Source: Stutzerimonas stutzeri
Lineage (GTDB): Bacteria > Pseudomonadota > Gammaproteobacteria > Pseudomonadales > Pseudomonadaceae
Direction of reading: 5' to 3'
Length of the DNA stretch: 64,000 nucleotides
Assembly: GCF_002890895.1 (NCBI RefSeq)
Contig: NZ_POUL01000005.1
Span: 124,001-188,000, forward strand
Shown here: positions 28,393 to 37,266 of the stretch, piece by piece
Position numbering within the stretch: the first letter of the stretch is position 1
Layout of the letters: every line of letters begins with the position of its first letter
Notes under the pieces: model-generated
The model's input: the letters and a program-made list of their open reading frames with translations, nothing else
What the model was told of the DNA's origin: nothing
The model's database searches: none
Program-made: the position numbers and the translations under genes

Positions 28393-29385
28393 TCAGTTGA
28401 CGCGCTCACCGCAGAGGTCGAGGGCGAACCAGTGCTCGACTTCGGTCTGCGACAGCCCGGCGCCGAGCAGCGCGAACAACTTGCCCAGTGCCGCCTCCCG
28501 CGTCATGCCGCCGCCTGACATCAGCCCGCTGGCGGCCAGTTTGCTGCCGGCCGCATAAATGCTGAATTCGACGTGCCCCTGCGGGCACTGGCTGATCGCG
28601 GCCAGTACAACGCCGCGCTGATGGGCGTCCTGCAGCGCCTTCAGCAGATCAGCATCATCCGCGGGCCCAGTACCGCTGCCATAGCACTCGATGAGCACGC
28701 CCTCCACGCCACTGGACAGCAAGGCGTGCACCTGCGTCGCCTGAATGCCTGGGTAGAGCGGCAGCACCGCGAGGTTCACCTGCTGACGCGATTGGCGGTA
28801 GTCGAGTGTTGCGGGAATAGCGGGTGCGCGCTGGCCCTGACGCAGCCGTGGCAGTACGCCGAAGGCATCGAGGCTGGCGGTTCCGAGCTTGCTGACGCGA
28901 GCACCGTGCATCAGTTTGCCGGCGAAGTAGAGATGCACGCCTGGCTCGACGCCCGCGTGCAGCGCCTGCATCGCACCGAACAGGTTGTCCCAGGCGTCAC
29001 TACCGGGCGCGCCGGCCGGCAACATCGCGCCCGTCAGCACCACCGGCACCGGGAGGCCCAGCAGCAGGAAACTTAGCGCCGCCGCGCTGTAGGCGAGGGT
29101 GTCGGTGCCATGCAGGACCAGCACGGCGTCGCAATTGTCCTGCTCGACACCGGCTCGGATCGCCTCGACCATTGCCAGCCAGTGAGTCTGGTTCATGTTG
29201 GCGCTGTCGATGGCGGGCAGCAGTTCGCGGAACTGCCAGTCTGGCAAGGCCAGCTCGGATTGTTTGTCCTGCTGGTCGCGCAGTCGGCTGGCGAAGCCGG
29301 AAGCAGGCATCAGCCCTTCGGCGCTCTGCTGCATGCCGATGGTGCCGCCGGTGTACAGCACCAGGGTGTTTCTGGAAGCCGGCAT
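28393..29385 (-). CDS. ansA: Cytoplasmic L-asparaginase (type I)
   Basis: A 330-residue asparaginase that hydrolyses L-asparagine to aspartate and ammonia. The two catalytic threonine signatures are present: LVLYTGGTIGMQQ at the N-terminus and LVLHGTDTLAYSAAAL near residue 90. No signal peptide is seen, which points to the cytoplasmic type I enzyme. It lies downstream of the Na+/alanine symporter on the same strand but behind a strong terminator, so it may have its own promoter. Aspartate from this reaction could feed aspartase (aspA), encoded 4 kb away. Confidence 0.9.
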   Translation of the reverse strand: MPASRNTLVLYTGGTIGMQQSAEGLMPASGFASRLRDQQDKQSELALPDWQFRELLPAIDSANMNQTHWLAMVEAIRAGVEQDNCDAVLVLHGTDTLAYSAAALSFLLLGLPVPVVLTGAMLPAGAPGSDAWDNLFGAMQALHAGVEPGVHLYFAGKLMHGARVSKLGTASLDAFGVLPRLRQGQRAPAIPATLDYRQSRQQVNLAVLPLYPGIQATQVHALLSSGVEGVLIECYGSGTGPADDADLLKALQDAHQRGVVLAAISQCPQGHVEFSIYAAGSKLAASGLMSGGGMTREAALGKLFALLGAGLSQTEVEHWFALDLCGERVN

Positions 29386-29400
29386 AGGGGTCTCCTAATG

Positions 29401-29425
29401 AAAACAGGGGCCAGCGGCCCCTGTT
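29401..29425 (-). terminator. Terminator of the Na+/alanine symporter gene
   Basis: A perfect 10-bp stem (29403-29412 with 29416-29425, loop AGC), read on the minus strand, is followed by a short T run. It sits between the symporter stop and the asparaginase start. Confidence 0.8.
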
Positions 29426-29443
29426 CAAACGACGCGGAGCAAC

Positions 29444-30889
29444 TTAACGCTGATGTGCCTGACGGGCAGCCGTGGCGGTGTTGACCGTCGATTCACTGGC
29501 GACTCTGGCTGGCCAGACGCTCGGGTCCAGATCCAGATCGGCGAAGTTCTTCGGATCGAATACTGGCGACTCGACACCTGCCTTGCGCTGGCTATCGTAA
29601 TCGCGCATCAGGCGCAGGCCTACCTTGAACAGCAGCGCCAGGGCAATCAAGTTGCAAATTGCCAGCAGCCCCATGGTGACATCGGCAAAACCGAACACCG
29701 TGCCCAGGTCCTGAATCGAGCCCCACATCACCAGGCCGATAACCATGACGCGATACACCAATACTGGCCAGCGCTTGCCGGTGAAGAAGCCCAGTGCGTT
29801 CTCGCCGAGGTAGTAGTTGTAGATCAGCGTGGTGAACACGAACAGCAGCAACGCGACGCTGATGAACACCCGGCCCCACTCTCCGACGACGGCGGCCACA
29901 GCGGTTTGCGTCAGCACCACACCGGCCATTTCGCTGCCCGGCTCGAACACGCCGGAGAGGATGATGATCAGCGCGGTGCAGCTGCACAGGATGATGGTGT
30001 CGATGAATACGCTCAGCGACTGCACGATGCCCTGCGCCACAGGGTGCTTGACCTCAGCCACCGCCGCGACGTTGGGCGCACTGCCCAGGCCCGCTTCGTT
30101 GGAAAACAGGCCACGCTTGACGCCCATGATGATGGCCGCGCCGATGCCGCCGGCGAAAGCGGGTTCCAGGCCGAAGGCACTGCGGAAGATGGTGCCGAAT
30201 GCTTCAGGAATGGCGCTGGCGTTGCTGCCGATGACAAAGATCGCCATGGCGATGTAGGAGAACGCCATGATCGGTACCAGCACGTCGGCGAACTTGGCGA
30301 TGCGCTTGATGCCACCGAAGATGATCAGGCCGATCACCACCATCAGCACGATACCGCTGACAAAGGTTGGCACGCCGAAGGTGTCGTTCATCGAGCTGGC
30401 GACGGTGTAGGACTGCACGGCGTTGAAGCCGAAGCCAAAGGTCACCAGCAGCAGCAGCGACACGACGATGCCCAGCCAGCGCTGGCCGAGGCCGTGCTCG
30501 ATATAGAAGGCCGGGCCGCCGCGATAGCCGCCGTCGGGCTCGCGCCGCTTGTACAGCTGGGCCAGGGAGCATTCGAAGTAACTGGTGGCCATGCCGACCA
30601 GCGCCACGATCCACATCCAGAAGATTGCGCCTGGCCCGCCGAGCATGATGGCGACCGAAACACCGGCAATGTTGCCGGCGCCGACGCGGCCGGCGACGCT
30701 GAGCATCAGCGCCTGGAACGAGCTGAGCTGGCCTGGCTGGCGTTTGAAGGCTTCAGCGAAGATGTGAAACATGCTGCCGAAATAGCGGAACTGAACGAAG
30801 CGCGAGGCAATGGTGAAGAACAGGCCGAGGCCTATCAGCATCACGATGAGCAGCTTGCTCCAGATGAGATCGTTGAGAAGATCGAGCAT
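29444..30889 (-). CDS. Sodium:alanine (AGCS) symporter
   Basis: A 481-residue amino-acid/sodium symporter of the AGCS family, which imports alanine or glycine with Na+. About 11 hydrophobic helices are seen. Family landmarks are SVAGRVGAGNIAGVSVAIMLGG near residue 65 (the consensus loop, usually starting S-G-T/V-V-G) and MGVKRGLFSNEAGLGSAPN near 275. The start at 30889 follows the common opening for the family (MLDLLNDLIWSKLLIVMLIG). The gene is divergent from an HTH regulator with about 150 bases between starts, so that regulator probably controls it. I looked for a glycine-riboswitch-like leader and saw none. Confidence 0.92.
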   Translation of the reverse strand: MLDLLNDLIWSKLLIVMLIGLGLFFTIASRFVQFRYFGSMFHIFAEAFKRQPGQLSSFQALMLSVAGRVGAGNIAGVSVAIMLGGPGAIFWMWIVALVGMATSYFECSLAQLYKRREPDGGYRGGPAFYIEHGLGQRWLGIVVSLLLLVTFGFGFNAVQSYTVASSMNDTFGVPTFVSGIVLMVVIGLIIFGGIKRIAKFADVLVPIMAFSYIAMAIFVIGSNASAIPEAFGTIFRSAFGLEPAFAGGIGAAIIMGVKRGLFSNEAGLGSAPNVAAVAEVKHPVAQGIVQSLSVFIDTIILCSCTALIIILSGVFEPGSEMAGVVLTQTAVAAVVGEWGRVFISVALLLFVFTTLIYNYYLGENALGFFTGKRWPVLVYRVMVIGLVMWGSIQDLGTVFGFADVTMGLLAICNLIALALLFKVGLRLMRDYDSQRKAGVESPVFDPKNFADLDLDPSVWPARVASESTVNTATAARQAHQR

Positions 30890-31040
30890 GGCGGAGAGGT
30901 CTCTGTTGTTGTTTTGACAAATGGTGAAACACCGACCCGGAATGGTTAGCCAGACCCCGCGGTCATTCAATTGCGCGGGTCGCGGCGATCTGGCGCGAGT
31001 TGATGCTAGAATCGCGCCGCTCGCATCACCGGACATCTCA

Positions 31041-31862
31041 ATGCAAGACCACCTCGGCGCCAATCTCAAGCTGCTCTGCAGCCATTACCGCTCGATCGCC
31101 GAGGTCTGTCGAAAGCTGACGATCAACCGCGCCCAGTTCAACAAGTACCTGAACGGGCAGAGCCGCCCCACCGCACACAACCTCAAGCGCATCTGCGATT
31201 TCTTTGGCGTGGAAAGCTACGAACTGAGCCTGCCGAGCGACCAGTTCACTCAGCTGATTGGCATGCGCAGTCACGACCAGGAGCGCATCGCTGCCAGCGA
31301 CCCGCTGCTGGAGTTGTTCCAGCCGATGCGCGACAACGCCAACAGCCTCTCCCGTTATTGCGGCTATTACTTCGAATACGCCAACTGTATGTCGGTGCCG
31401 GGGCAGATTCTGCTGTCGCTGGTGCATCTGCGCGAGGACCGTGGCAGCTTCGTCTTCGAGCGCCAGGAGCGCCAGGAGCAGTCGCGTGCCGACAACCCAA
31501 GGGCCGAGGACTGGGTGGTGCGTTGTCGTTACCTCGGCGCGGCGTTCTACCTGCAGGATCGCCTGTTTCTGATCGACTACGAATCGCTGACCGGAAACGA
31601 GATGAGCCAGACCATCCTCATTCCCAGTTTCAAGAGCCGCATCAGCCGCCTCAACGGCCTGAAGACAGGCGTCTCCAGCGGCGACCGTCGTACCCCGGCC
31701 TGTACTCGCGTGGTCTGGGAGTACCTGGGCAGCGAGATCAATCGGGTCAATGCCTATCGGCAGGTGATGCTTTACGGCCTGGATGACCCGCGCATTGACC
31801 CGGAAATCCGCGATCGACTGGCTGCGGTGTCGTTGCAGGATGGTTTGTTCGAGATCGAGTAA
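31041..31862 (+). CDS. HTH (XRE-like) transcriptional regulator
   Basis: A 273-residue protein with an N-terminal XRE/Cro-type helix-turn-helix (IAEVCRKLTINRAQFNKYLNG, residues about 18-40, followed by FFGVESYELSLP). The long C-terminal part (YCGYYFEYANCMSVPGQILL and more) is of unknown fold, probably ligand-binding. From the ATG at 31041 it starts MQDHLGANLKLLCSHYRS. A possible extended -10 (TGCTAGAAT, 31004-31012) lies upstream. It is divergent from the alanine/glycine symporter, which it likely regulates. Confidence 0.82.
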   Translation: MQDHLGANLKLLCSHYRSIAEVCRKLTINRAQFNKYLNGQSRPTAHNLKRICDFFGVESYELSLPSDQFTQLIGMRSHDQERIAASDPLLELFQPMRDNANSLSRYCGYYFEYANCMSVPGQILLSLVHLREDRGSFVFERQERQEQSRADNPRAEDWVVRCRYLGAAFYLQDRLFLIDYESLTGNEMSQTILIPSFKSRISRLNGLKTGVSSGDRRTPACTRVVWEYLGSEINRVNAYRQVMLYGLDDPRIDPEIRDRLAAVSLQDGLFEIE

Positions 31863-31992
31863 GGCCGGTGCTAGCTGCCGAGCGGCTGCGGCGGTCACTT
31901 AGGCGCACCACAGCTCGGCAAGATGGAAGAGCCTGTAAGCGCGGTCGTCACGCGGCGATGGCGCCGCGCGCACCATCGCCCTGGTGGCAGGT

Positions 31993-32751
31993 TCAGCAGA
32001 GTTCAGGATGCTTGACGCAGGTGCCGTAGCCCTCGGTTTTCATCTCGTCCAGCGCGTTCTGCAGGCGGGTAACCACTTCATCAGGCGTGTCCTTGTTCAG
32101 TGCCAGGTACAGCGGGGCGGAGTTGAACACCAGCACGGTGTTCAAGGCGCCCACGCCTTCCTGCCGGGCGTAGTAGCGCCAGACCGGGTCGGAGGTTGCC
32201 CAGAGATCGATACTGCCGCTGAGCAGCTTCTGCAGATTTTCCTGATCCCGCAGCGAGTTGACCGGCGTGAGGCCCTGGGCTTCGACACGCTGGCTCACAG
32301 CGCTGCTCTTGTAGGCGCCGATGGTGTAGCCCTTGGCCTGTTCCAGGCTGGTCAGCTTGAGGTTCGAGCCAGGGGCCGAGAGCAGTACGCTTTCGTACTG
32401 GGCGATGGGGCCGACCCACTTGAACAGCGGGCGGCGGTCATCGGTCATGGAGGTGGAAAAAAGCCCGTGGTCGGGGAAATCCAGGGTCGCCTGGTAAACG
32501 CGATCCCAGGGAAAGCGCAGCGTCATCGAGTAATCAATGCCGGCGCGCTTGAACATCTCCCGGACGGTGTCCGCACTGATGCCCTGAATGTGCTCTTCCT
32601 TAGCGAAGTTCTTGCCGCCCTCGGCCATGTTGAACGGCGGGAAGTTCTCGGTCTGCAGCACCACTTCGTAGCCTTGCGGCAGCTCTGCATGCGCGAGCGG
32701 CACGCCGGTAATGGTGCTGAACAACAGGGTGATGGCGAGTAGTCTGCGCAT
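31993..32751 (-). CDS. Periplasmic substrate-binding protein (SBP family 3)
   Basis: A 252-residue exported protein; MRRLLAITLLFSTITGVPLAHA is a clean signal peptide, and GGAGG lies four bases before the ATG at 32751. The mature part has the SBP_bac_3 layout (YEVVLQTENFPPFNMAEGG, then GISADTVREMFKRAG) and a C-terminal Cys pair (GTCVKHPELC). No permease or ATPase is adjacent, so it is an orphan binding protein, possibly feeding a sensor or a distant transporter. The ligand is unknown, though the family mostly binds polar amino acids or similar compounds. Confidence 0.82.
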   Translation of the reverse strand: MRRLLAITLLFSTITGVPLAHAELPQGYEVVLQTENFPPFNMAEGGKNFAKEEHIQGISADTVREMFKRAGIDYSMTLRFPWDRVYQATLDFPDHGLFSTSMTDDRRPLFKWVGPIAQYESVLLSAPGSNLKLTSLEQAKGYTIGAYKSSAVSQRVEAQGLTPVNSLRDQENLQKLLSGSIDLWATSDPVWRYYARQEGVGALNTVLVFNSAPLYLALNKDTPDEVVTRLQNALDEMKTEGYGTCVKHPELC

Positions 32752-32787
32752 GGGGCCTCCGTGAAAGCGGCGGAGTCTACGCAAGCG

Positions 32788-32810
32788 AAAAAAACGGCGG
32801 CATGTGCCGC
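32788..32810 (-). terminator. Terminator downstream of aspA
   Basis: A 6-bp GC stem (32797-32802 with 32805-32810), read on the minus strand, is followed by seven T. It lies about 105 bases after the aspA stop, before the binding-protein gene. Confidence 0.65.
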
Positions 32811-32916
32811 ATCACGCTTTGATCGGTGCGCCTGCGCCGCCTCGCACGGAGAGCGGCGCTTGCACCTTCACTGACGAGCACCGTGGCTCTGCCGCCGCTG
32901 GTTTGCCTTGCCGGCG

Positions 32917-34341
32917 TTACGCCTTCAGCGGCACCAGTCGCGGCGCGATCATGTTTTCCGGGCGCAGGATGTCGTCTAGGGTGGCGTCGTCCAGCAGCTG
33001 TTCCTCTCGCACCAGTTCCAGCACGCCACGGCCGCTGAGCAGCGCCTGGCCGGCGATGCGAGTGGCGTTTTCGTAGCCGATGTAGGGGTTCAAAGCGGTG
33101 ATCAGGCCGATGGAGTTTTCCATCAGGCGCCGGCAATGGTCCTCGTTGGCGGTGATGCCGACGATGCAATGCTCGCGCAGCATGTCCATGGCGCGTTGCA
33201 GCAGGCGGATCGAATCGAACAACTTGAAGGCAATCAGCGGCTCCATGACGTTGAGCTGCAGCTGCCCGGCCTCGGCGGCCATGGTCAGTGCCAGGTCATT
33301 ACCAATCACCTCGAAGGCCACCTGGTTGACCGCTTCGGGGATCACCGGGTTGACCTTGCCTGGCATGATCGAGCTGCCCGGCTGGCGCGGCGGCAGGTTG
33401 ATTTCGTTGATGCCGGTGCGCGGGCCGCTGGAGAGCAGACGCAGGTCGTTGCAGATCTTCGACAGCTTCACCGCCAGGCGCTTGAGCATGCTGGAGAAGG
33501 TGACGAAGGCGCCCATGTCCGAGGTGGCTTCGATCAGGTCGGCAGCAGGTTTGAGCGGGTGGCCGCTGATGGTCGCCAGACGCTGCACCGCCAGGGCCTG
33601 ATAGCTGGGGTCGGCGTTGATCCCGGTGCCGATGGCAGTGCCGCCGAGGTTCACCTCGACCAGCAGCTGCGGCGCGATCAGGCGCAGGTGCTCAAGGTCC
33701 TCGCCGAGGGTGGTGGCAAACGCGCGGAACTCCTGGCCGAGGGTCATGGGCACTGCGTCCTGCAGCTGGGTGCGGCCCATCTTGAGGATGTGCGCAAATT
33801 CCCCCGACTTGCCGGCAAAGGCTTGTACCAGGCTGTCGAGGCTGGCCAGCAGGGTGTCATGACCCAGCAGCAGGCCCAGGCGAATGGCGGTCGGGTAGGC
33901 GTCGTTGGTCGATTGCGCCATGTTCACGTCGTTGTTCGGGTGCAGGTGGCGATACTCGCCCTTGGCGTGGCCCATGTATTCCAGGGCCAGGTTGGCAATC
34001 ACTTCATTGGCATTCATGTTGGTCGAGGTGCCGGCGCCACCCTGAATCATGTCGACGACGAACTGGTCGTGGTGCTCGCCACGGACCAGGTGCGCGCAGG
34101 CCTGACTGATCGCCGTGTGCTTGGCGCCGCTGAGATGGCCGAGTTCTCGGTTGGCGTCCGCCGCCGCCTGCTTGACCATGGCCAGTGCCACCACCAGTTT
34201 TGGAAAGTGCGACAGCGGCACGCCGGAGAGGTGGAAGTTGCGCACCGCGCGCAGCGTCTGGATGCCGTAGTAGGCGTCAGCGGGTACTTCGAGGGAGCCA
34301 AGCAGGTCTTTTTCGAGGCGGAAAGATGCAGCGGAGGACAT
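32917..34341 (-). CDS. aspA: Aspartate ammonia-lyase (aspartase)
   Basis: A 474-residue member of the fumarase/aspartase superfamily converting L-aspartate to fumarate and ammonia. Signature loop GSSIMPGKVNPVIPEAVNQV (catalytic Ser) is near residue 318. Other conserved segments are GGAGTSTNMNANEVIANLAL near 100 and HPNNDVNMAQSTNDAYPTAI near 138, which favour aspartase over fumarase. The Met at 34341 is chosen because the conserved DLLGSLEVP follows; another Met four codons upstream (34353) is possible. It is divergent from a LysR gene. Confidence 0.92.
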   Translation of the reverse strand: MSSAASFRLEKDLLGSLEVPADAYYGIQTLRAVRNFHLSGVPLSHFPKLVVALAMVKQAAADANRELGHLSGAKHTAISQACAHLVRGEHHDQFVVDMIQGGAGTSTNMNANEVIANLALEYMGHAKGEYRHLHPNNDVNMAQSTNDAYPTAIRLGLLLGHDTLLASLDSLVQAFAGKSGEFAHILKMGRTQLQDAVPMTLGQEFRAFATTLGEDLEHLRLIAPQLLVEVNLGGTAIGTGINADPSYQALAVQRLATISGHPLKPAADLIEATSDMGAFVTFSSMLKRLAVKLSKICNDLRLLSSGPRTGINEINLPPRQPGSSIMPGKVNPVIPEAVNQVAFEVIGNDLALTMAAEAGQLQLNVMEPLIAFKLFDSIRLLQRAMDMLREHCIVGITANEDHCRRLMENSIGLITALNPYIGYENATRIAGQALLSGRGVLELVREEQLLDDATLDDILRPENMIAPRLVPLKA

Positions 34342-34531
34342 GAGGATTCTCATCCGAGAGAAAAGCGGCGTTTGCCGCGAAGGCCGCTACCATAGGGTTT
34401 CCGCGGGTTCTGCGGCCAATGCCGTTAAACGCTGGGTCATGCGTGATCGGCATAGCGGTGGTGTGACGTCCTTCAGCTGAGAAGCGTTATTGCTGCCCAT
34501 CAGCACCCTATTGATTGCTCCGGGAGTCGGC

Positions 34532-35458
34532 ATGAACATCGAAACCAAGTGGCTGGAGGATTTGGTCGCCCTGGCCGCGACTCGAAGTTTTTCCCAGGCA
34601 GCGGAGCGACGCTTCGTCACCCAGCCAGCCTTCAGTCGGCGCATTCGCAGCCTGGAAAACTGCCTTGGGTTGACCTTGGTGAACCGCGCCAAGACGCCGG
34701 TCGAGCTGACCGAGGCGGGCCAGCTGTTCCTCGTCACCGCACGCAACATGATCGATCAGATCGGCGAGGTGGTGCATTACCTGCACAACCTCGAGGGGCA
34801 GCGCGGCGAGGTGTTGCAGATTGCCGCTGCGCATTCGCTGGCGCTGGGCTTCTTTCCCGAGTGGCTGGCGCGTCTGCATCAGGACGGTGTGCCGGTGAAC
34901 AGCCGACTGGTCGCGACCAATGTCGGTGAGGCGGTGCACTCGCTGCGCGAAGGCGCCTGCGACCTGATCCTCGCTTACTACGACCCAGACGCCGCGCTGC
35001 AAATGGATCCTGAGCTGTTCCCGTCCCTGTCGCTGGGCCGCACCGAAATCGTTCCAGTGTGCGCGGTCGATGCCGCTGGCGAGCCCCTGTTCGACCCAGA
35101 CAGCGGGCAGAGCGTCCCGCTGCTGGCCTACAGCGCTGGCGCCTCGCTCGGCCGTTCGGTCAATTTGCTGTTACGCCAGCGCGGCCTGCGCTCTTCCACG
35201 GTGTACGAAACGGCCATGGCCGACAGTCTGAAAAGCATGGCCATGCAGCGCCTCGGCCTGGCCTGGGTGCCGCGACTGAGCGTGACTGCCGAGCTGGAGC
35301 GCGGCGAACTGGTGGTTTGTGGCGGCGAGCACTGGCGCGTGCCGCTGGAGATTCGCCTGTACCGCTGCGCGTTGGTACGCAAGGCACCGGTTCGCCTGCT
35401 TTGGCGCAAGCTGGAAGCAGGCGCGGGGCAGGGCGTTGAGGGCGTGCTGAAAGAGTGA
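34532..35458 (+). CDS. LysR-family regulator, HypT/YjiE-like
   Basis: A 308-residue LysR protein. It starts MNIETKWLEDLVALAATRSF and its helix-turn-helix is FSQAAERRFVTQPAFSRRIRSLE. The IETKWL-type opening recalls the hypochlorite-responsive regulator HypT (YjiE) of E. coli, but the sensing methionines or cysteines have not been checked, so this is a subgroup call only. GGGAG lies before the ATG. It is divergent from aspA and may control it; in P. aeruginosa, as I recall, the same order (aspA, LysR, adhA, purE, purK) is kept. Confidence 0.85.
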   Translation: MNIETKWLEDLVALAATRSFSQAAERRFVTQPAFSRRIRSLENCLGLTLVNRAKTPVELTEAGQLFLVTARNMIDQIGEVVHYLHNLEGQRGEVLQIAAAHSLALGFFPEWLARLHQDGVPVNSRLVATNVGEAVHSLREGACDLILAYYDPDAALQMDPELFPSLSLGRTEIVPVCAVDAAGEPLFDPDSGQSVPLLAYSAGASLGRSVNLLLRQRGLRSSTVYETAMADSLKSMAMQRLGLAWVPRLSVTAELERGELVVCGGEHWRVPLEIRLYRCALVRKAPVRLLWRKLEAGAGQGVEGVLKE

Positions 35459-35503
35459 AAGCAGGCCGGACTCATCGGCACAGGATGAGTCCGGGCGATC
35501 CTG

Positions 35504-36526
35504 CTAGATGTTCATCACGATTCGGCCTTCGATGGTGCCGGCGCGCATCTGGTCGAAAATCTGGTTGATGTCGTCGAGTTTGCCGCTGTGGATGGTCGCC
35601 TTGACCAGGCCTTCGGCGGCGAAATCCAGGGCTTCCTGCAGGTCCGCGCGGGTGCCGACGATGGAGCCGGTGATACTGATCGCCTTCAGCACCACGTCGA
35701 AGATCGGCGTCGGAAAGTCGCCTGGCGGCAGCCCGACCAACGCCACGGTGCCGTGCCGCCGTGCCATGCCGATGGCCTGGCCAAAGGCGCTGTTGGACAC
35801 GGCCGTGACCAGCACGCCGTGGGCGCCACCGATGTCGCGCTGGATCACCTCGACCGGATCTTCCGTTCGCGCGTTGATGGTGAGGCTGGCGCCCAGTTTT
35901 TTCGCCAACTCCAGCTTGGCGTCGTCAACATCAACCGCAGCCACGTGCAGGCCCATCGCCTTGGCGTATTGCACTGCGACGTGACCGAGCCCGCCAACTC
36001 CGGAAATCACCACCCACTGTCCCGGTCGTGCGTTGGTCACTTTAAGGCCCTTGTAGACCGTCACGCCCGCGCAGAGAATCGGCGCAATCTCGTCAAAGGC
36101 CACCTCTTTGGGTAGAAGCCCCACGTAGTTCGGGTCGGCGAGGACGTATTCGGCGTAACCACCGTTGACCGAGTAACCGGTGTTCTGCTGTTCAGTACAC
36201 AGCGTTTCCCAGCCGGTCAGGCAGTGCTCACAGCAGCCGCAGGCACTGTACAACCAGGGCACGCCGACCCGGTCACCTTCCTTGACCCGGCTGACGCCAC
36301 TGCCCACTGCAGCTACGTAGCCAACGCCCTCATGCCCGGGAATGAACGGCAGCGGCGGACGTACAGGCCAATCGCCTTCGACGGCGTGCAGGTCGGTGTG
36401 GCAGACGCCACAGGCCTCGATCTTCACCAGGATCTGCCCTGGGCCGGGTAGGGGCACCTTCACTTCTTCGATGCGCAGCGGTTCACCGTAGGCGTGGGCC
36501 ACGGCGGCTTTCATGGTCTGGTTCAT
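35504..36526 (-). CDS. adhA: Zinc-dependent alcohol dehydrogenase
   Basis: A 340-residue medium-chain dehydrogenase oxidising ethanol and other primary alcohols with NAD+. Catalytic zinc ligands are seen in [16 protein letters not shown] (Cys near residue 38) and [12 protein letters not shown]. The structural zinc site is a four-Cys cluster, [15 protein letters not shown], near residues 91-106. The NAD fold is [17 protein letters not shown] near 171. AGGAG lies before the ATG at 36526. Its location next to purE matches the adhA locus of P. aeruginosa as I remember it. Confidence 0.93.
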   Translation of the reverse strand: MNQTMKAAVAHAYGEPLRIEEVKVPLPGPGQILVKIEACGVCHTDLHAVEGDWPVRPPLPFIPGHEGVGYVAAVGSGVSRVKEGDRVGVPWLYSACGCCEHCLTGWETLCTEQQNTGYSVNGGYAEYVLADPNYVGLLPKEVAFDEIAPILCAGVTVYKGLKVTNARPGQWVVISGVGGLGHVAVQYAKAMGLHVAAVDVDDAKLELAKKLGASLTINARTEDPVEVIQRDIGGAHGVLVTAVSNSAFGQAIGMARRHGTVALVGLPPGDFPTPIFDVVLKAISITGSIVGTRADLQEALDFAAEGLVKATIHSGKLDDINQIFDQMRAGTIEGRIVMNI

Positions 36527-36562
36527 GGCTGTCTCCTTGCGATCGGAACGCCGAGTCTGCGC

Positions 36563-36578
36563 CCGGTCTGATGACCGG
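36563..36578. promoter_or_regulatory. Inverted repeat upstream of adhA (possible operator)
   Basis: CCGGTC-TGAT-GACCGG is a perfect 6-bp inverted repeat 37 bases upstream of the adhA start. The motif GATGACCGG recurs at 36624-36632, where it runs into the palindrome GACCGGTC (36627-36634). Two related sites in one promoter region suggest a regulator-binding region; the regulator is unknown. Confidence 0.35.
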
Positions 36579-36661
36579 ACCATTGACCTCCGGCAAGCCA
36601 ACAAACTTTTTCCGGCCGTTTCAGATGACCGGTCGCAGGTGCCGGGGGCTGGGGCGTGCGT

Positions 36662-36774
36662 TATACTGCGCGGCCTTTGGTCGGGCCGGTTCCGACCCTG
36701 TTCCTGCACGGCCGCGCTGTTTTCAGCGCGGCCGTTGTTCCTGATGCGCCTAGGCGCCGAAGAGAGGCACGACG
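36662..36774 (+). promoter_or_regulatory. purE promoter and structured leader
   Basis: A -10 box TATACT (36662-36667) suggests a transcript start near 36674 and a leader of about 100 bases. The leader holds two successive hairpins: GGTCGG/CCGACC (36679-36684 with 36692-36697), and a perfect 12-bp stem with a TTTT loop (36708-36719 with 36724-36735). The stem is not followed by a clear T tract. It could be an attenuator, an RNA stabiliser or a protein site. No good -35 is seen. Confidence 0.5.
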
Positions 36775-37266
36775 ATGACCGCACTGGTAGGCGTGATCAT
36801 GGGCTCCAAGTCCGATTGGTCCACCTTGAGCCACACCGCAGATATGCTGGAAAAGCTCGGCATTCCGCACGAAGTCACCGTGGTGTCTGCACACCGCACG
36901 CCCGACCTGCTGTTCCAGTACGCCGAACAGGCTGAATCCCGCGGTTTGCGCGTGATCATCGCGGGCGCCGGTGGTGCCGCGCACCTGCCGGGCATGTGTG
37001 CCGCCAAGACTCATCTGCCAGTGCTTGGCGTGCCGGTGCAGTCATCGATGCTCTCGGGTGTGGATTCGCTGCTGTCGATCGTGCAGATGCCGGCAGGCGT
37101 GCCGGTCGCCACGCTGGCCATCGGCAAGGCGGGCGCGATCAATGCCGCGTTGCTGTCGGCCAGCATCCTGGGCCACGAATTCCCCGAGTATCACGCCGCG
37201 CTGAAGAAATTTCGCGACGAGCAGACCCAGACCGTGCTCGACAATCCGGACCCGAGGGACGCGTAA
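36775..37266 (+). CDS. purE: N5-carboxyaminoimidazole ribonucleotide mutase PurE
   Basis: A 163-residue class I PurE that converts N5-CAIR to CAIR in de novo purine synthesis. Conserved segments are IMGSKSDW near residue 9, SAHRTPD near 38, [14 protein letters not shown] and [20 protein letters not shown]. Its stop (TAA, 37264-37266) overlaps the purK start by one base in a TAATG junction, so the two are translationally coupled. Confidence 0.96.
   Translation: MTALVGVIMGSKSDWSTLSHTADMLEKLGIPHEVTVVSAHRTPDLLFQYAEQAESRGLRVIIAGAGGAAHLPGMCAAKTHLPVLGVPVQSSMLSGVDSLLSIVQMPAGVPVATLAIGKAGAINAALLSASILGHEFPEYHAALKKFRDEQTQTVLDNPDPRDA

Noticed and set aside
29453-30949. 498-codon plus-strand frame opposite the alanine symporter
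   Set aside because: Asp/His/Gln-rich antisense shadow of a membrane protein gene.
30890-31040. Glycine riboswitch before the alanine/glycine symporter
   Set aside because: No matching conserved core or tandem aptamer pattern is seen in the 150-base gap; it seems to hold only the divergent promoters.
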